Assembly: GCA_947594335.1 (NCBI GenBank)
Contig: CANQEC010000092.1
Location: 1-8,862 of the forward strand
Source of the DNA: an uncultured Lachnospiraceae bacterium
GTDB taxonomy: Bacteria; Bacillota; Clostridia; Lachnospirales; Lachnospiraceae
Length of the DNA stretch: 8,862 nucleotides
Reading direction: 5' to 3'
The notes below the pieces were generated by a model, which was not told the DNA's origin, ran no database searches, and saw only the letters and a program-made list of their open reading frames with translations. Positions 1-5,578 of the stretch are shown here, piece by piece. The position numbers and the translations under genes were made by a program. Each line of letters begins with the position of its first letter. The stretch's first letter is position 1.

Positions 1-266
1 TACGCGGCCGCCAGACCGGAGAACAGACTGAAAGCTCCCGGCCCGTCCGGCGCAAAACAGACGCCGAGATTGTCGGGATTGAACATGGCGTACCCGCATG
101 CCATAGCGGAGGCTGCCTGCTCGTTTTCCGCAATGACTGTCCTGATCTTATCCGAATCCCGCAGCGCCGAAAGCAGCGGCATGTTTCCCTGTCCGGCACA
201 GCCAAACACATGGGAAACCCTGCCGGTTTCCTCAAGAATCCTGACGATCGCCTGATTTACATTCAT
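1..266 (-). CDS. Thiamine-pyrophosphate-dependent enzyme, N-terminal part (runs off left edge)
   Basis: Only the first 88 residues are in the window. They match the N-terminal pyrimidine-binding domain of TPP enzymes of the acetolactate synthase / benzoylformate decarboxylase group: a FGCAGQGNMPLL segment (residues 21-32) where relatives have FGxPG, then ENEQAASAMACGYA (47-60), which carries the conserved glutamate that activates the TPP aminopyrimidine ring (Glu49), then APDGPGAFS (72-80), equivalent to the ATSGPGATN turn. The ATG at 266 is preceded by GAGGAG with an 11-base spacing. The reaction cannot be assigned because the diphosphate-binding half is missing; acetolactate synthase, oxoacid decarboxylase and sulfopyruvate/phosphonopyruvate decarboxylase types all remain possible. 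It lies downstream of, and on the same strand as, the interrupted LytTR regulator gene, which may control it. Family assignment is firm; substrate is unknown. Confidence 0.85.
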   Translation of the reverse strand, partial: MNVNQAIVRILEETGRVSHVFGCAGQGNMPLLSALRDSDKIRTVIAENEQAASAMACGYAMFNPDNLGVCFAPDGPGAFSLFSGLAAA

Positions 267-577
267 GATCAATTCCACTCCTCTTTCATCGAATTTCCCT
301 CATGCGGGCCCGGTTTTCTTTCCAGACTTCTGCCGCGGACACCACAAGGAAAGCCCCCCTCCCGTCCGGCACAGATCTGCCGTCTGTTCCCGTACAAAGA
401 CCGGACTTTCGCGCTCTGTATGAAAGATTGTATCACATCTTTCTCCCCTTTGCACGGTCATTTGCGCCATTTTCCGTGTCGTCTGCGACAGAAAACGGCG
501 GCCGGCCCTCCTTTTTTTGTGACCGGCGGCGGATGCCCCGCCAAAAGACTTCCTATTATAATGTGCCTTAATGTGCT
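267..577. other. 311-bp gene-free leader between the LytTR regulator and the TPP-enzyme gene
   Basis: No convincing coding sequence is seen on either strand; open frames here lack ribosome sites and family resemblance. On the minus strand it contains a candidate extended -10 promoter (427-435) and, downstream of it, a possible stem pairing GTCCGG with CCGGAC around an inner ACAGA/TCTGT stem. Near 556-589 the plus strand reads TATAATGTGC, TAATGTGC and TATAATGCGC in close succession, a loose AT-rich direct repeat just past the regulator stop codon. I saw no typical TPP-riboswitch core and no clear terminator with a U-run, so read-through from the regulator gene into the TPP-enzyme gene is possible. 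Confidence 0.5.
427..435 (-). promoter_or_regulatory. Candidate extended -10 promoter for the TPP-enzyme gene
   Basis: On the minus strand the sequence reads TGA-TACAAT, an extended -10 element (TGn followed by a 5/6 match to TATAAT). No good -35 is present at 16-18 bases, as is common for extended -10 promoters. It would give a leader of about 150 bases before the ATG at 266. Confidence 0.35.
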
Positions 578-1102
578 TTATAATGCGCCGGGGTCGGAAG
601 GGTTCTGCTCCCCCGCGGCCAGCAGCTGTTTTTCTCTGTCCTCCTGCAGGAGCTGCTTCCGGACCCGGGTATATTTCTTCTCCGGGATGGGAAGCTCCGT
701 CCCGTCTGACAGAGTCACGGAAAAGCGGCGGATCTCCCGCACATGGGCGGGGTTGATCAGGTAGCTGGCGTGGATGCGCAGAAAAAGTCCCGGATACTTC
801 TTTTCAAATTCCGGCAGCGTCTCATTTATGATGATCGTGTCTTTCTCCGTGTGTACCCGCAGCCGCGCGGAACGCTTGACGGTCTCAATATACAGGATAT
901 GCTCCGCCATGATGCGGTATACGCTCATATCCGGCGTTTTTACAGTCACGTAATGTTCCGCCTTCGTGAAGAAGCGCGCCGACCTGGACACAGTTTCATA
1001 GTGGACGGGATAGATCGCGTCCCGGCTGTCATACTCCCACGCGTTGCTGATATGGATCATCACGATCTCCGTCTTGTATTCCCAGCCGGCGGCGGTCTTC
1101 AC
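578..1102 (-). CDS. C-terminal segment of the regulator: LytTR DNA-binding domain
   Basis: The first in-frame start after the amber codon is GTG at 1102, giving 174 residues; an ATG lies at residue 15. The first ~25 residues (VKTAAGWEYKTEIVMIHISNAW) are the closing strand of the preceding SnoaL-like fold, so this start is probably not a natural one. The LytTR domain spans roughly residues 43-150: FTKAEHYVTVKTP, a HILYIETVKR strand, the ETLPEFEKKYPGLFLRIHASYLINPAHVREI core with the conserved R-x-H-x-S-Y-L-I-N pattern, then SDGTELPIPEKKYTRVRKQL. LytTR proteins bind pairs of direct repeats as dimers. The tail is polar and ends PSDPGAL. GGGA lies upstream of the GTG, so weak reinitiation 12 bases after the TAG is conceivable. 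Confidence 0.65.
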   Translation of the reverse strand: MKTAAGWEYKTEIVMIHISNAWEYDSRDAIYPVHYETVSRSARFFTKAEHYVTVKTPDMSVYRIMAEHILYIETVKRSARLRVHTEKDTIIINETLPEFEKKYPGLFLRIHASYLINPAHVREIRRFSVTLSDGTELPIPEKKYTRVRKQLLQEDREKQLLAAGEQNPSDPGAL

Positions 1103-1114
1103 CCGCTTTTCCCG

Positions 1115-1117
1115 CTA
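1115..1117 (-). other. In-frame amber (TAG) codon inside the SnoaL-LytTR gene
   Basis: The plus strand reads CTA at 1115-1117, giving TAG between codons ACC and CGG of the regulator. The frame is preserved on both sides, with four sense codons (CGG GAA AAG CGG) between it and the next possible start. This is the only stop in the 286-codon frame. Confidence 0.9.
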
Positions 1118-1438
1118 GGTATAGTGCAGACGCTGGTCGCTCATGGTCGTGTTGCCGCTGGGATAGTGGGTGTAAATGTCGTAATGCAGAAGGATCTCCT
1201 TCACGCGGTCGTGCGGCGAGACGCACAGAGCCTTGATGTCGCCCATCGTAAAAGTCAGGGCATGCTTTTCCGCCGCCCAGACCTGCATCAGGTTCTCACG
1301 GCCCTGCATCTGCTGCCGCTGGGCGGGGCCGATCCACAGGATGTCGTCGCTGATGTTCTCAAAGAACGGCTCCAGGTTGTTTTTGTAATACTCTGTTATG
1401 ATGAAAATAGAGCGGAAGATCAGATCATCGGTTTTCAC
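1115..1438 (-). CDS. N-terminal segment of the regulator: SnoaL/NTF2-like domain
   Basis: This 107-residue segment is all of the SnoaL/NTF2-like fold except its last strand. It shows the usual pattern: an N-terminal helix (residues 8-30, IFRSIFIITEYYKNN...), an ILWIGP strand (34-39) in the position of the DDAVWIGP-type motif, a QGRENLMQVWAAEK helix (45-58), then strands around LTFTMGDIKALCV and REILLHYDIYTHY. Start codon choice is GTG at 1438, with GGAG seven bases upstream and a sigma-70 type promoter at 1469-1497. In related regulators such a domain is thought to sense a small ligand, although no ligand is known here. Translation is predicted to stop at the amber codon after residue 107. 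Confidence 0.6.
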   Translation of the reverse strand: MKTDDLIFRSIFIITEYYKNNLEPFFENISDDILWIGPAQRQQMQGRENLMQVWAAEKHALTFTMGDIKALCVSPHDRVKEILLHYDIYTHYPSGNTTMSDQRLHYT

Positions 1439-1468
1439 AGAGTCACTCCAGTCTGAAATATTTTTTTC

Positions 1469-1497
1469 ATTATACGTCCCGGAATGTATAAAAACAA
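1469..1497 (-). promoter_or_regulatory. Sigma-70 promoter of the SnoaL-LytTR regulator
   Basis: On the minus strand a -35 TTGTTT (1497-1492) and a perfect -10 TATAAT (1474-1469) are separated by 17 bases. The GTG start at 1438 follows about 30 bases after the -10. The -35 is embedded in one arm of the direct repeat at 1490-1522, which places a regulator-binding site right at the polymerase contact. Confidence 0.7.
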
Positions 1498-1522
1498 GTG
1501 ATTTAACACGAAAAGCAAGTGA
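1490..1522 (-). promoter_or_regulatory. Direct repeat of LytTR-binding type, 21-bp period
   Basis: AAAAACAAGTGA (1490-1501) and AAAAGCAAGTGA (1511-1522) are identical at 11 of 12 positions and start 21 bases apart, two DNA helical turns. On the minus strand the cores read TCACTTGCT and TCACTTGTT, separated by 12 bases. The known LytTR site plan is two 9-bp imperfect direct repeats with a 12-13 bp gap, and these cores partly match the published LytTR consensus. The downstream copy overlaps the -35 of the regulator promoter. Autoregulation, or control by the divergent LytTR protein, is inferred. Confidence 0.55.
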
Positions 1523-1555
1523 AATACATAAATATATTGAAAATTCGGAGTTGAA

Positions 1556-1570
1556 ATGTTATGGTAACAT
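1556..1570. promoter_or_regulatory. 15-bp operator-like palindrome ATGTTA-TGG-TAACAT
   Basis: A perfect 6-bp inverted repeat around a 3-base centre lies about 50 bases upstream of the plus-strand LytTR gene. It is adjacent to or overlapping a possible promoter for that gene (TTGAAA at 1537-1542 with a weak -10 TATGGT at 1560-1565, 17-base spacing). A LytTR protein would not be expected to use an inverted repeat, so a different regulator may bind here; this is inference. Confidence 0.35.
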
Positions 1571-1620
1571 AAACCGACAACATTTTACTGATCTCATAAT
1601 TTTGTAAAGGAGAAACGGTA

Positions 1621-2007
1621 ATGTCTGCATATAATATTGAAGAAGCGATCAATCCTGGTCTGGAGCGCACGGAGGAGTCGGAAAATATTATTTTGAGATA
1701 CAACCGCAGAGATGTTCAGATCCCCGTTGACAGCATTCTTTACATGGAGGTTCTGAACCACGCTCTGACGGTCCACACATGGGCAAAAGACTACACTGTG
1801 CGCATGACCTTTTCGCAGATCCTGGGCGAACTGCCTTCCTCCCGGTTCGCCCGGTGTCATAATTCCTACGCCGTGAATCTGGCCCGCATCTCGCATTTTT
1901 CGCGGACCGGAGGCGTGACACTCGACTGCTGCGTGACCCTGCCTCTCGGCAGAAAATACTTTAATGAATTTCGGGGGCGCTTTATCGAATTTACCGGGGC
2001 CTGCTGA
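1621..2007 (+). CDS. Single-domain LytTR family DNA-binding regulator
   Basis: A 128-residue protein that consists of little more than a LytTR DNA-binding domain (about residues 22-122), with no receiver or sensor domain. Recognisable parts are NIILRYNRRDVQIPVDSILYMEV (the first strands, with the I-x-x-I-x-Y-x-E pattern), NHALTVHT, the MTFSQILGELPSSRFARCHNSYAVNLARI helix and strand containing the conserved R-C-H-x-S-Y-x-V-N, and VTLPLGRKYFNEFRGRF at the C-terminus. The ATG has an AAAGGAG site eight bases upstream. It diverges from the amber-interrupted LytTR regulator, with which it shares only the domain, and it is followed by its own terminator. Stand-alone LytTR proteins can act as transcriptional activators or repressors of neighbouring genes; targets here are unknown, the repeats at 1490-1522 being the obvious candidates. 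Confidence 0.8.
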   Translation: MSAYNIEEAINPGLERTEESENIILRYNRRDVQIPVDSILYMEVLNHALTVHTWAKDYTVRMTFSQILGELPSSRFARCHNSYAVNLARISHFSRTGGVTLDCCVTLPLGRKYFNEFRGRFIEFTGAC

Positions 2008-2039
2008 AGCTGCGGCCGCGTCCATTTTGCTGAATCTGC

Positions 2040-2072
2040 GGCCGTGCCGTTTAAAACGGAGCGGCCTTTTTT
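2040..2072 (+). terminator. Rho-independent terminator after the plus-strand LytTR gene
   Basis: GGCCG (2040-2044) pairs with CGGCC (2062-2066), and inside it CCGT pairs with ACGG across a TG/AG internal mismatch. Six T residues (2067-2072) follow. It separates the LytTR gene from the ABC-F gene. Confidence 0.75.
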
Positions 2073-2102
2073 CGTTTTGCTCTTCTTTTTCTGCGGAAAC
2101 AC

Positions 2103-2130
2103 TTGCATTTTTCTGGTTTTTCGCTACAAT
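2103..2130 (+). promoter_or_regulatory. Candidate promoter of the ABC-F gene
   Basis: A TACAAT -10 (2125-2130) lies 16 bases after a partial -35 TTGCAT (2103-2108). Transcription from it would give a leader of about 35 bases before the ATG at 2172, whose GAGG ribosome site is at 2161-2164. Confidence 0.45.
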
Positions 2131-2171
2131 AAGGAAGAGTTTATAAATCATGCAGAAAATGAGGTTATCAG

Positions 2172-3809
2172 ATGATCAGTGCAAACAATGTGACTTACCG
2201 GGTAGGAAAGAAAGCGTTATTTGAGAATGTCAACATCAAATTTACAGAGGGGAACTGCTATGGGCTGATCGGCGCGAACGGCGCCGGCAAATCTACCTTC
2301 CTGAAAATTCTTTCGGGAAATCTCGAGACAACGAACGGGGATATCTCCGTCACTCCGGGGCAGCGTCTTTCCGTGCTGGAGCAGGATCATTTCAAATATG
2401 ACGAGTTTCCTGTTCTGGATACCGTGATCATGGGAAATCAGAGGCTTTACGATATCATGCAGGAAAAGGACGCGATCTACGCCAAGGAGGATTTCACGGA
2501 CGCGGACGGCATCCGCGCGAGCGAGCTTGAGGGCGAGTTTGCCGAGATGAACGGGTGGGAGGCGGAGTCCGACGCGGCTTCTCTGCTGAACGGACTTGGC
2601 ATCGACACAGACCTCCACTACGCGATGATGAAGGATCTGAACGGAAATGAGAAGGTGAAGGTGCTGCTCGCGCGGGCTCTGTTCGGCAACCCGGATATCC
2701 TGCTGCTCGACGAGCCGACGAACCATCTTGACCTTGAAGCGATCAACTGGCTGGAAGAATTTCTGATCAACTTCGAGAACACGGTTATCGTCGTGTCCCA
2801 CGACCGCTATTTTCTCAATAAGGTGTGTACATACACCGCCGATATCGACTATGGGAAAATCCAGCTCTACGCCGGAAACTATGATTTCTGGTACGAGTCC
2901 AGCCAGCTTCTGATCCGCCAGATGAAGGAAGCGAACAAGAAGAAGGAAGAAAAGATCAAGGAGCTGCAGGAATTTATCTCCCGTTTCTCCGCGAACGCTT
3001 CCAAGTCAAAGCAGGCGACTTCAAGAAAACGGGCGCTTGAAAAGATCCAGCTCGAGGAGATCAAGCCGTCCAGCAGGAAGTATCCGTACATTGATTTCCG
3101 TCCGAACCGCACGATTGGAAACGAGGTTCTGATGGTGGAAAATCTCTCCAAAACCATCGACGGCGTGAAGGTTCTCGATAATATCACGTTCACGCTCGGC
3201 CATGACGACAAGGTGGCTTTTGTCGGCGGAAACGAACTGGCGAAGACCACGTTTTTCCAGATCCTGATGGGCGAGATGGAGCCGGATGAGGGAAAATTCA
3301 AGTGGGGCGTCACCACCTCGCGCGCCTATTTCCCGAAGGACAACACCAGGGAGTTTGACAGCGACCTGTGCATCGCGGACTGGCTGACCCAGTATTCCGA
3401 GATCAAGGACGCCACGTATGTCCGCGGGTTCCTTGGCCGTATGCTGTTTGCGGGCGAGGACGGCGTGAAGCAGCTGAAGGTCCTCTCCGGAGGGGAGCGC
3501 GTGCGCTGCATGCTCTCGAAGATGATGATCTCGGGCGCAAACGTCCTGATCTTCGACGAGCCGACCAACCACCTTGATATGGAGGCGATCACCGCCCTGA
3601 ACAACGGCATGATCAAGTTCCCGGGCGTTGAACTTTTCTCCTCGCGCGACCACCAGATCGTACAGACGACGGCCAACCGCATCATGGAGTTCCTGCCGAA
3701 CGGAAAGCTGATCGATAAGATCACCACGTACGACGAGTATCTTGACAGCGACGAGATGGCCAGAAAGAGACAGGTCTACACGATGGAGGACAAGCTGGAG
3801 GATAATTGA
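2172..3809 (+). CDS. ABC-F family ATPase (ribosome-associated type)
   Basis: Complete 545-residue protein with two ABC ATPase domains and no membrane segments, so a soluble ABC-F protein of the kind that acts on the ribosome E-site. Domain 1: Walker A GANGAGKST (34-42), degenerate signature LNGNE (156-160), Walker B ILLLDEPTNHLD (176-187), H-loop His210. A charged helical linker (about 240-300, KEANKKKEEKIKELQEF...) corresponds to the P-site tRNA interaction arm. Domain 2: unusual Walker A GGNELAKTT (352-360), canonical signature LSGGE (438-442), Walker B LIFDEPTNHLD (459-469). The H-loop position reads SRDHQ, with Arg492 where SHDHQ is expected. Start: ATG with GAGG seven bases upstream. It is monocistronic between two terminators. 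Whether it is a translation factor (YbiT/EttA-like) or protects against an antibiotic cannot be decided; housekeeping is likelier from its family look. Confidence 0.9.
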   Translation: MISANNVTYRVGKKALFENVNIKFTEGNCYGLIGANGAGKSTFLKILSGNLETTNGDISVTPGQRLSVLEQDHFKYDEFPVLDTVIMGNQRLYDIMQEKDAIYAKEDFTDADGIRASELEGEFAEMNGWEAESDAASLLNGLGIDTDLHYAMMKDLNGNEKVKVLLARALFGNPDILLLDEPTNHLDLEAINWLEEFLINFENTVIVVSHDRYFLNKVCTYTADIDYGKIQLYAGNYDFWYESSQLLIRQMKEANKKKEEKIKELQEFISRFSANASKSKQATSRKRALEKIQLEEIKPSSRKYPYIDFRPNRTIGNEVLMVENLSKTIDGVKVLDNITFTLGHDDKVAFVGGNELAKTTFFQILMGEMEPDEGKFKWGVTTSRAYFPKDNTREFDSDLCIADWLTQYSEIKDATYVRGFLGRMLFAGEDGVKQLKVLSGGERVRCMLSKMMISGANVLIFDEPTNHLDMEAITALNNGMIKFPGVELFSSRDHQIVQTTANRIMEFLPNGKLIDKITTYDEYLDSDEMARKRQVYTMEDKLEDN

Positions 3810-3854
3810 TCGGGCCTGTGCATAGAAAATTAATCGGGCCTGCGCATAGAAAGT
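3807..3854 (+). repeat. 24-bp tandem duplication directly at the ABC-F stop codon
   Basis: Two adjacent 24-base units start at 3807 and 3831. Their shared 20-base core (3809-3828 and 3833-3852) differs at one position only (CCTGTGC versus CCTGCGC). Each unit begins with a stop codon in the ABC-F frame, TGA in the first and TAA in the second, so the gene has a backup stop exactly one repeat later. The second unit abuts the terminator stem. It is likely a local slippage duplication. Confidence 0.75.
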
Positions 3855-3890
3855 AAAACGGACAGGGAGGTTCTGCTCTCTGTCCGTTTT
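3855..3890. terminator. Bidirectional terminator between the ABC-F and PucR genes
   Basis: AAAACGGACAGGGAG (3855-3869) pairs with CTCTCTGTCCGTTTT (3876-3890), 15 pairs with one G-T wobble and a six-base loop. T-runs leave the stem on the plus strand, and the A4 at the left base gives T4 on the minus strand, so it can end the converging transcripts. Confidence 0.8.
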
Positions 3891-3913
3891 TATATTCAGA
3901 TAATGCTGGAGTC

Positions 3914-3966
3914 AAAAGATGCCAGGCGGATTGTTCCGTGCTTCGGACTTATGACCCTGGCATCTT
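3914..3966 (-). terminator. Second hairpin/terminator at the 3' end of the PucR gene
   Basis: AAGATGCCAGG (3916-3926) pairs perfectly with CCTGGCATCTT (3956-3966), 11 bp around a 29-base loop that contains a small CCG/CGG stem. On the minus strand the stem is followed by a short T-run, and its first base overlaps the PucR stop codon. The long loop makes it less typical than the adjacent bidirectional terminator. Confidence 0.5.
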
Positions 3967-5444
3967 CAGATAAAGATGTCGTCCGTCATAAGCGGCAGAT
4001 CCTGATACAGGCGCAGCATGCGGATGGAAAGCTTGATGTAATCTCTGGTGTAGGCGTCCGTAATGTCGCAGGTCAGCTCGTCCAGGAGTTTCTTGATCCG
4101 GTATACCAGCGTGCTCCTGTGGATATACAGCTGCTGGGCCGTGTTGATCAGGGAACGGTCATTATCCAGGTAGGTCCAAAGCGTCACGAGCCGGTTCCCG
4201 CTGGACTTTCTGTCCAGCTTCCAGAGACGGATGACGTCCGGATGACAGGCGTAGGCGGGGTTGTCCCCCACCCAGACCCCGTTCTTGTCCAGGATATAAT
4301 CCATGGCGCACTGGTAGAAATGGTAGACATCTTTTCCGGGATTAAATTTCCTCCCGTAATGCAGCGCGGCCAGGGACTGGCGGTACAGATAGGAAATAGC
4401 GCGGATGCCGCGCGCGCAGAAGCTTTTCCCCATCTGAAGCCCGTTTTTCTGAAGAATGATATCGAGCAGCGGAAGGATCCGGTTCTCAGGCACGACGCTC
4501 TCATCGAGAACCGCCACAATATAGGCTCCTTTTGTAAATACCGCCACCCGCCTCAGATTCTCCCCCAGCAGGCCCGCCACCGTAAACAGTGCTTCCTCCT
4601 GGTACTGCTCCGGCCGGATGGTGAAGATCATCACACGGAACAGGTCATTGCGCTTCCAGCCCAGATACTTCAGCTGGTATTCCACGGTTTTGTCGTCCAC
4701 CGGATTCTCCAGGACAAGATCCAGAAAAACGGAGTGGACCGCGCCGACCTTCACCTGGGGCCTCTGCTCCAGGTAAGGCCCCATCAGCGCCACGACGTGC
4801 TTCACGATCTCCATATCCCCCGCGTTCAGAGGGCGGCTTTCCTCCAGCACGGAAATCCTCCCGTACAGGACGCCCTTATAGTAGATCGGGGCAAACATGC
4901 AGTCTCTTCGGCCGGCTTCCGGCGGGAAGCGGAACACCTTCGGCTCCTGGGACTCATTTAACTGGGCCGTATTGTAAAAACGCCGCAGATATTCAATGCT
5001 TTTTACGGAGCTGTAGCCAAATTCGGACAGATATTTCCACTCCTCGTCCAGATCATCTTCGCTGTACTGCTTGCTCAGGGAGATCACCCTGCGGTTAGCG
5101 TCCATCAGAATGATCGGGTTGCGGAGAACCTGCCACAATTTCCCCGTCAGCCCGTCGTAATCTCCTTCCTGGAGCGCATGAAGCACCGCCTCGTTCCAAT
5201 GGTCATAAAAGTCGAACACACTCTGGATCACCTCAAAGGCCTGCTTTTCATCCATATCCTTCAGACGGATCCAGTCCCCGTCGGCCATACAGACAGAATC
5301 GGCCCCGTCCTGATATACATAAACACAGTCTGTCGCATATGCTTTCCTGGCGCTTCTGAGCGTCGCTTTCGCCGAGTCTTTGATGCTTATCTCCGGCTCC
5401 AGCATATCCAGCCTGTTGGCAATCATCCACATACTTAATTTCAC
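3966..5444 (-). CDS. PucR-family transcriptional regulator
   Basis: A 492-residue regulator when started at GTG 5444 (protein begins MKLSMWMIANRL, the usual N-terminus of this clostridial group), with GGGGGA six bases upstream. The frame is open further up to 5615, but that would begin upstream of the promoter at 5572-5600. The C-terminal PucR helix-turn-helix is clear at about residues 425-484: LVTLWTYLDNDRSLINTAQQLYIHRSTLVYRIKKL, ending in a DYIKLSIRMLRLY helix. The middle holds a GAF/PAS-like region (about 108-225, IILMDANRRVISLSKQYSED ... FAPIYYKGVLYGRISVLEESR) that may bind an effector, followed by a GGDEF-like CdaR region. PucR/CdaR proteins activate genes for purine, sugar-acid or other catabolism in response to a ligand. 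It sits just downstream of the transporter/UroD operon and is its likely regulator. Stop is TGA. Confidence 0.85.
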   Translation of the reverse strand: MKLSMWMIANRLDMLEPEISIKDSAKATLRSARKAYATDCVYVYQDGADSVCMADGDWIRLKDMDEKQAFEVIQSVFDFYDHWNEAVLHALQEGDYDGLTGKLWQVLRNPIILMDANRRVISLSKQYSEDDLDEEWKYLSEFGYSSVKSIEYLRRFYNTAQLNESQEPKVFRFPPEAGRRDCMFAPIYYKGVLYGRISVLEESRPLNAGDMEIVKHVVALMGPYLEQRPQVKVGAVHSVFLDLVLENPVDDKTVEYQLKYLGWKRNDLFRVMIFTIRPEQYQEEALFTVAGLLGENLRRVAVFTKGAYIVAVLDESVVPENRILPLLDIILQKNGLQMGKSFCARGIRAISYLYRQSLAALHYGRKFNPGKDVYHFYQCAMDYILDKNGVWVGDNPAYACHPDVIRLWKLDRKSSGNRLVTLWTYLDNDRSLINTAQQLYIHRSTLVYRIKKLLDELTCDITDAYTRDYIKLSIRMLRLYQDLPLMTDDIFI

Positions 5445-5499
5445 TGCGCTTCCCCCATCATAGGCCGGCGCTGCCGCGCGGCCTGCATTGTAATTTATT

Positions 5500-5578
5500 A
5501 TATAATGATGGGGGCAAAAAGTATTTTGCCCCATGATACCGCGGATTTCTCCGCACTTTATCCCTGGCATCATTATAT
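5500..5578. promoter_or_regulatory. Stacked inverted repeats in the PucR gene leader
   Basis: An outer perfect 11-bp inverted repeat, ATATAATGATG (5500-5510) and CATCATTATAT (5568-5578), encloses two hairpins: GGGGCAAAA/TTTTGCCCC (5511-5532, four-base loop) and GCGGA/TCCGC (5541-5554, four-base loop). The right outer arm contains the -10 of the PucR promoter, so that arm is not transcribed from it and the outer repeat is more likely a pair of protein-binding sites than an RNA stem. The 5511-5532 hairpin would be in the mRNA leader. Confidence 0.5.

Larger units (their letters stand above)
578..1438 (-). pseudogene. SnoaL-like + LytTR transcriptional regulator interrupted by one in-frame TAG
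   Basis: Two open segments, 1438-1118 and 1114-581, lie in the same reading frame and are separated by a single TAG at 1117-1115. Read through, they give a continuous protein of about 286 residues with an N-terminal SnoaL/NTF2-like sensor-type domain and a C-terminal LytTR DNA-binding domain, an architecture known from Firmicutes regulators. The break falls just before the last beta strand of the SnoaL-like fold, so neither half alone is a tidy protein. A TGG-to-TAG change is the simplest explanation, since a Trp fits this position by eye. Everything else about the gene looks intact: good promoter, ribosome site, no frameshift, clean stop. It may be a recent pseudogene, a strain or assembly variant, or a recoded/suppressed gene. 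Confidence 0.7.

Noticed and set aside
267..430. TPP riboswitch in front of the TPP-enzyme gene
   Set aside because: The CUGAGA element and the ACCUGA-type core of the TPP riboswitch are not visible, and TPP-using enzymes are not usually controlled by it.
1115..1117. Pyrrolysine insertion as the leading explanation of the amber codon
   Set aside because: Known bacterial pyrrolysine proteins are mainly methylamine methyltransferases, not regulators, and no pyl gene is in the window. I keep it only as a testable alternative to pseudogenisation.
743..1456. Plus-strand open frame of 237 codons opposite the SnoaL-LytTR gene
   Set aside because: It has no ribosome site and no family resemblance, and it is antisense to the recognisable SnoaL and LytTR domains. 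It stays open only because of the GC-rich codon use of the other strand.
3903..4961. Long plus-strand open frame of 352 codons
   Set aside because: It lies wholly antisense to the PucR gene, whose family motifs and ribosome site are clear. Its translation shows no recognisable domain and an unnatural His/Gln/Arg-rich composition typical of antisense frames.
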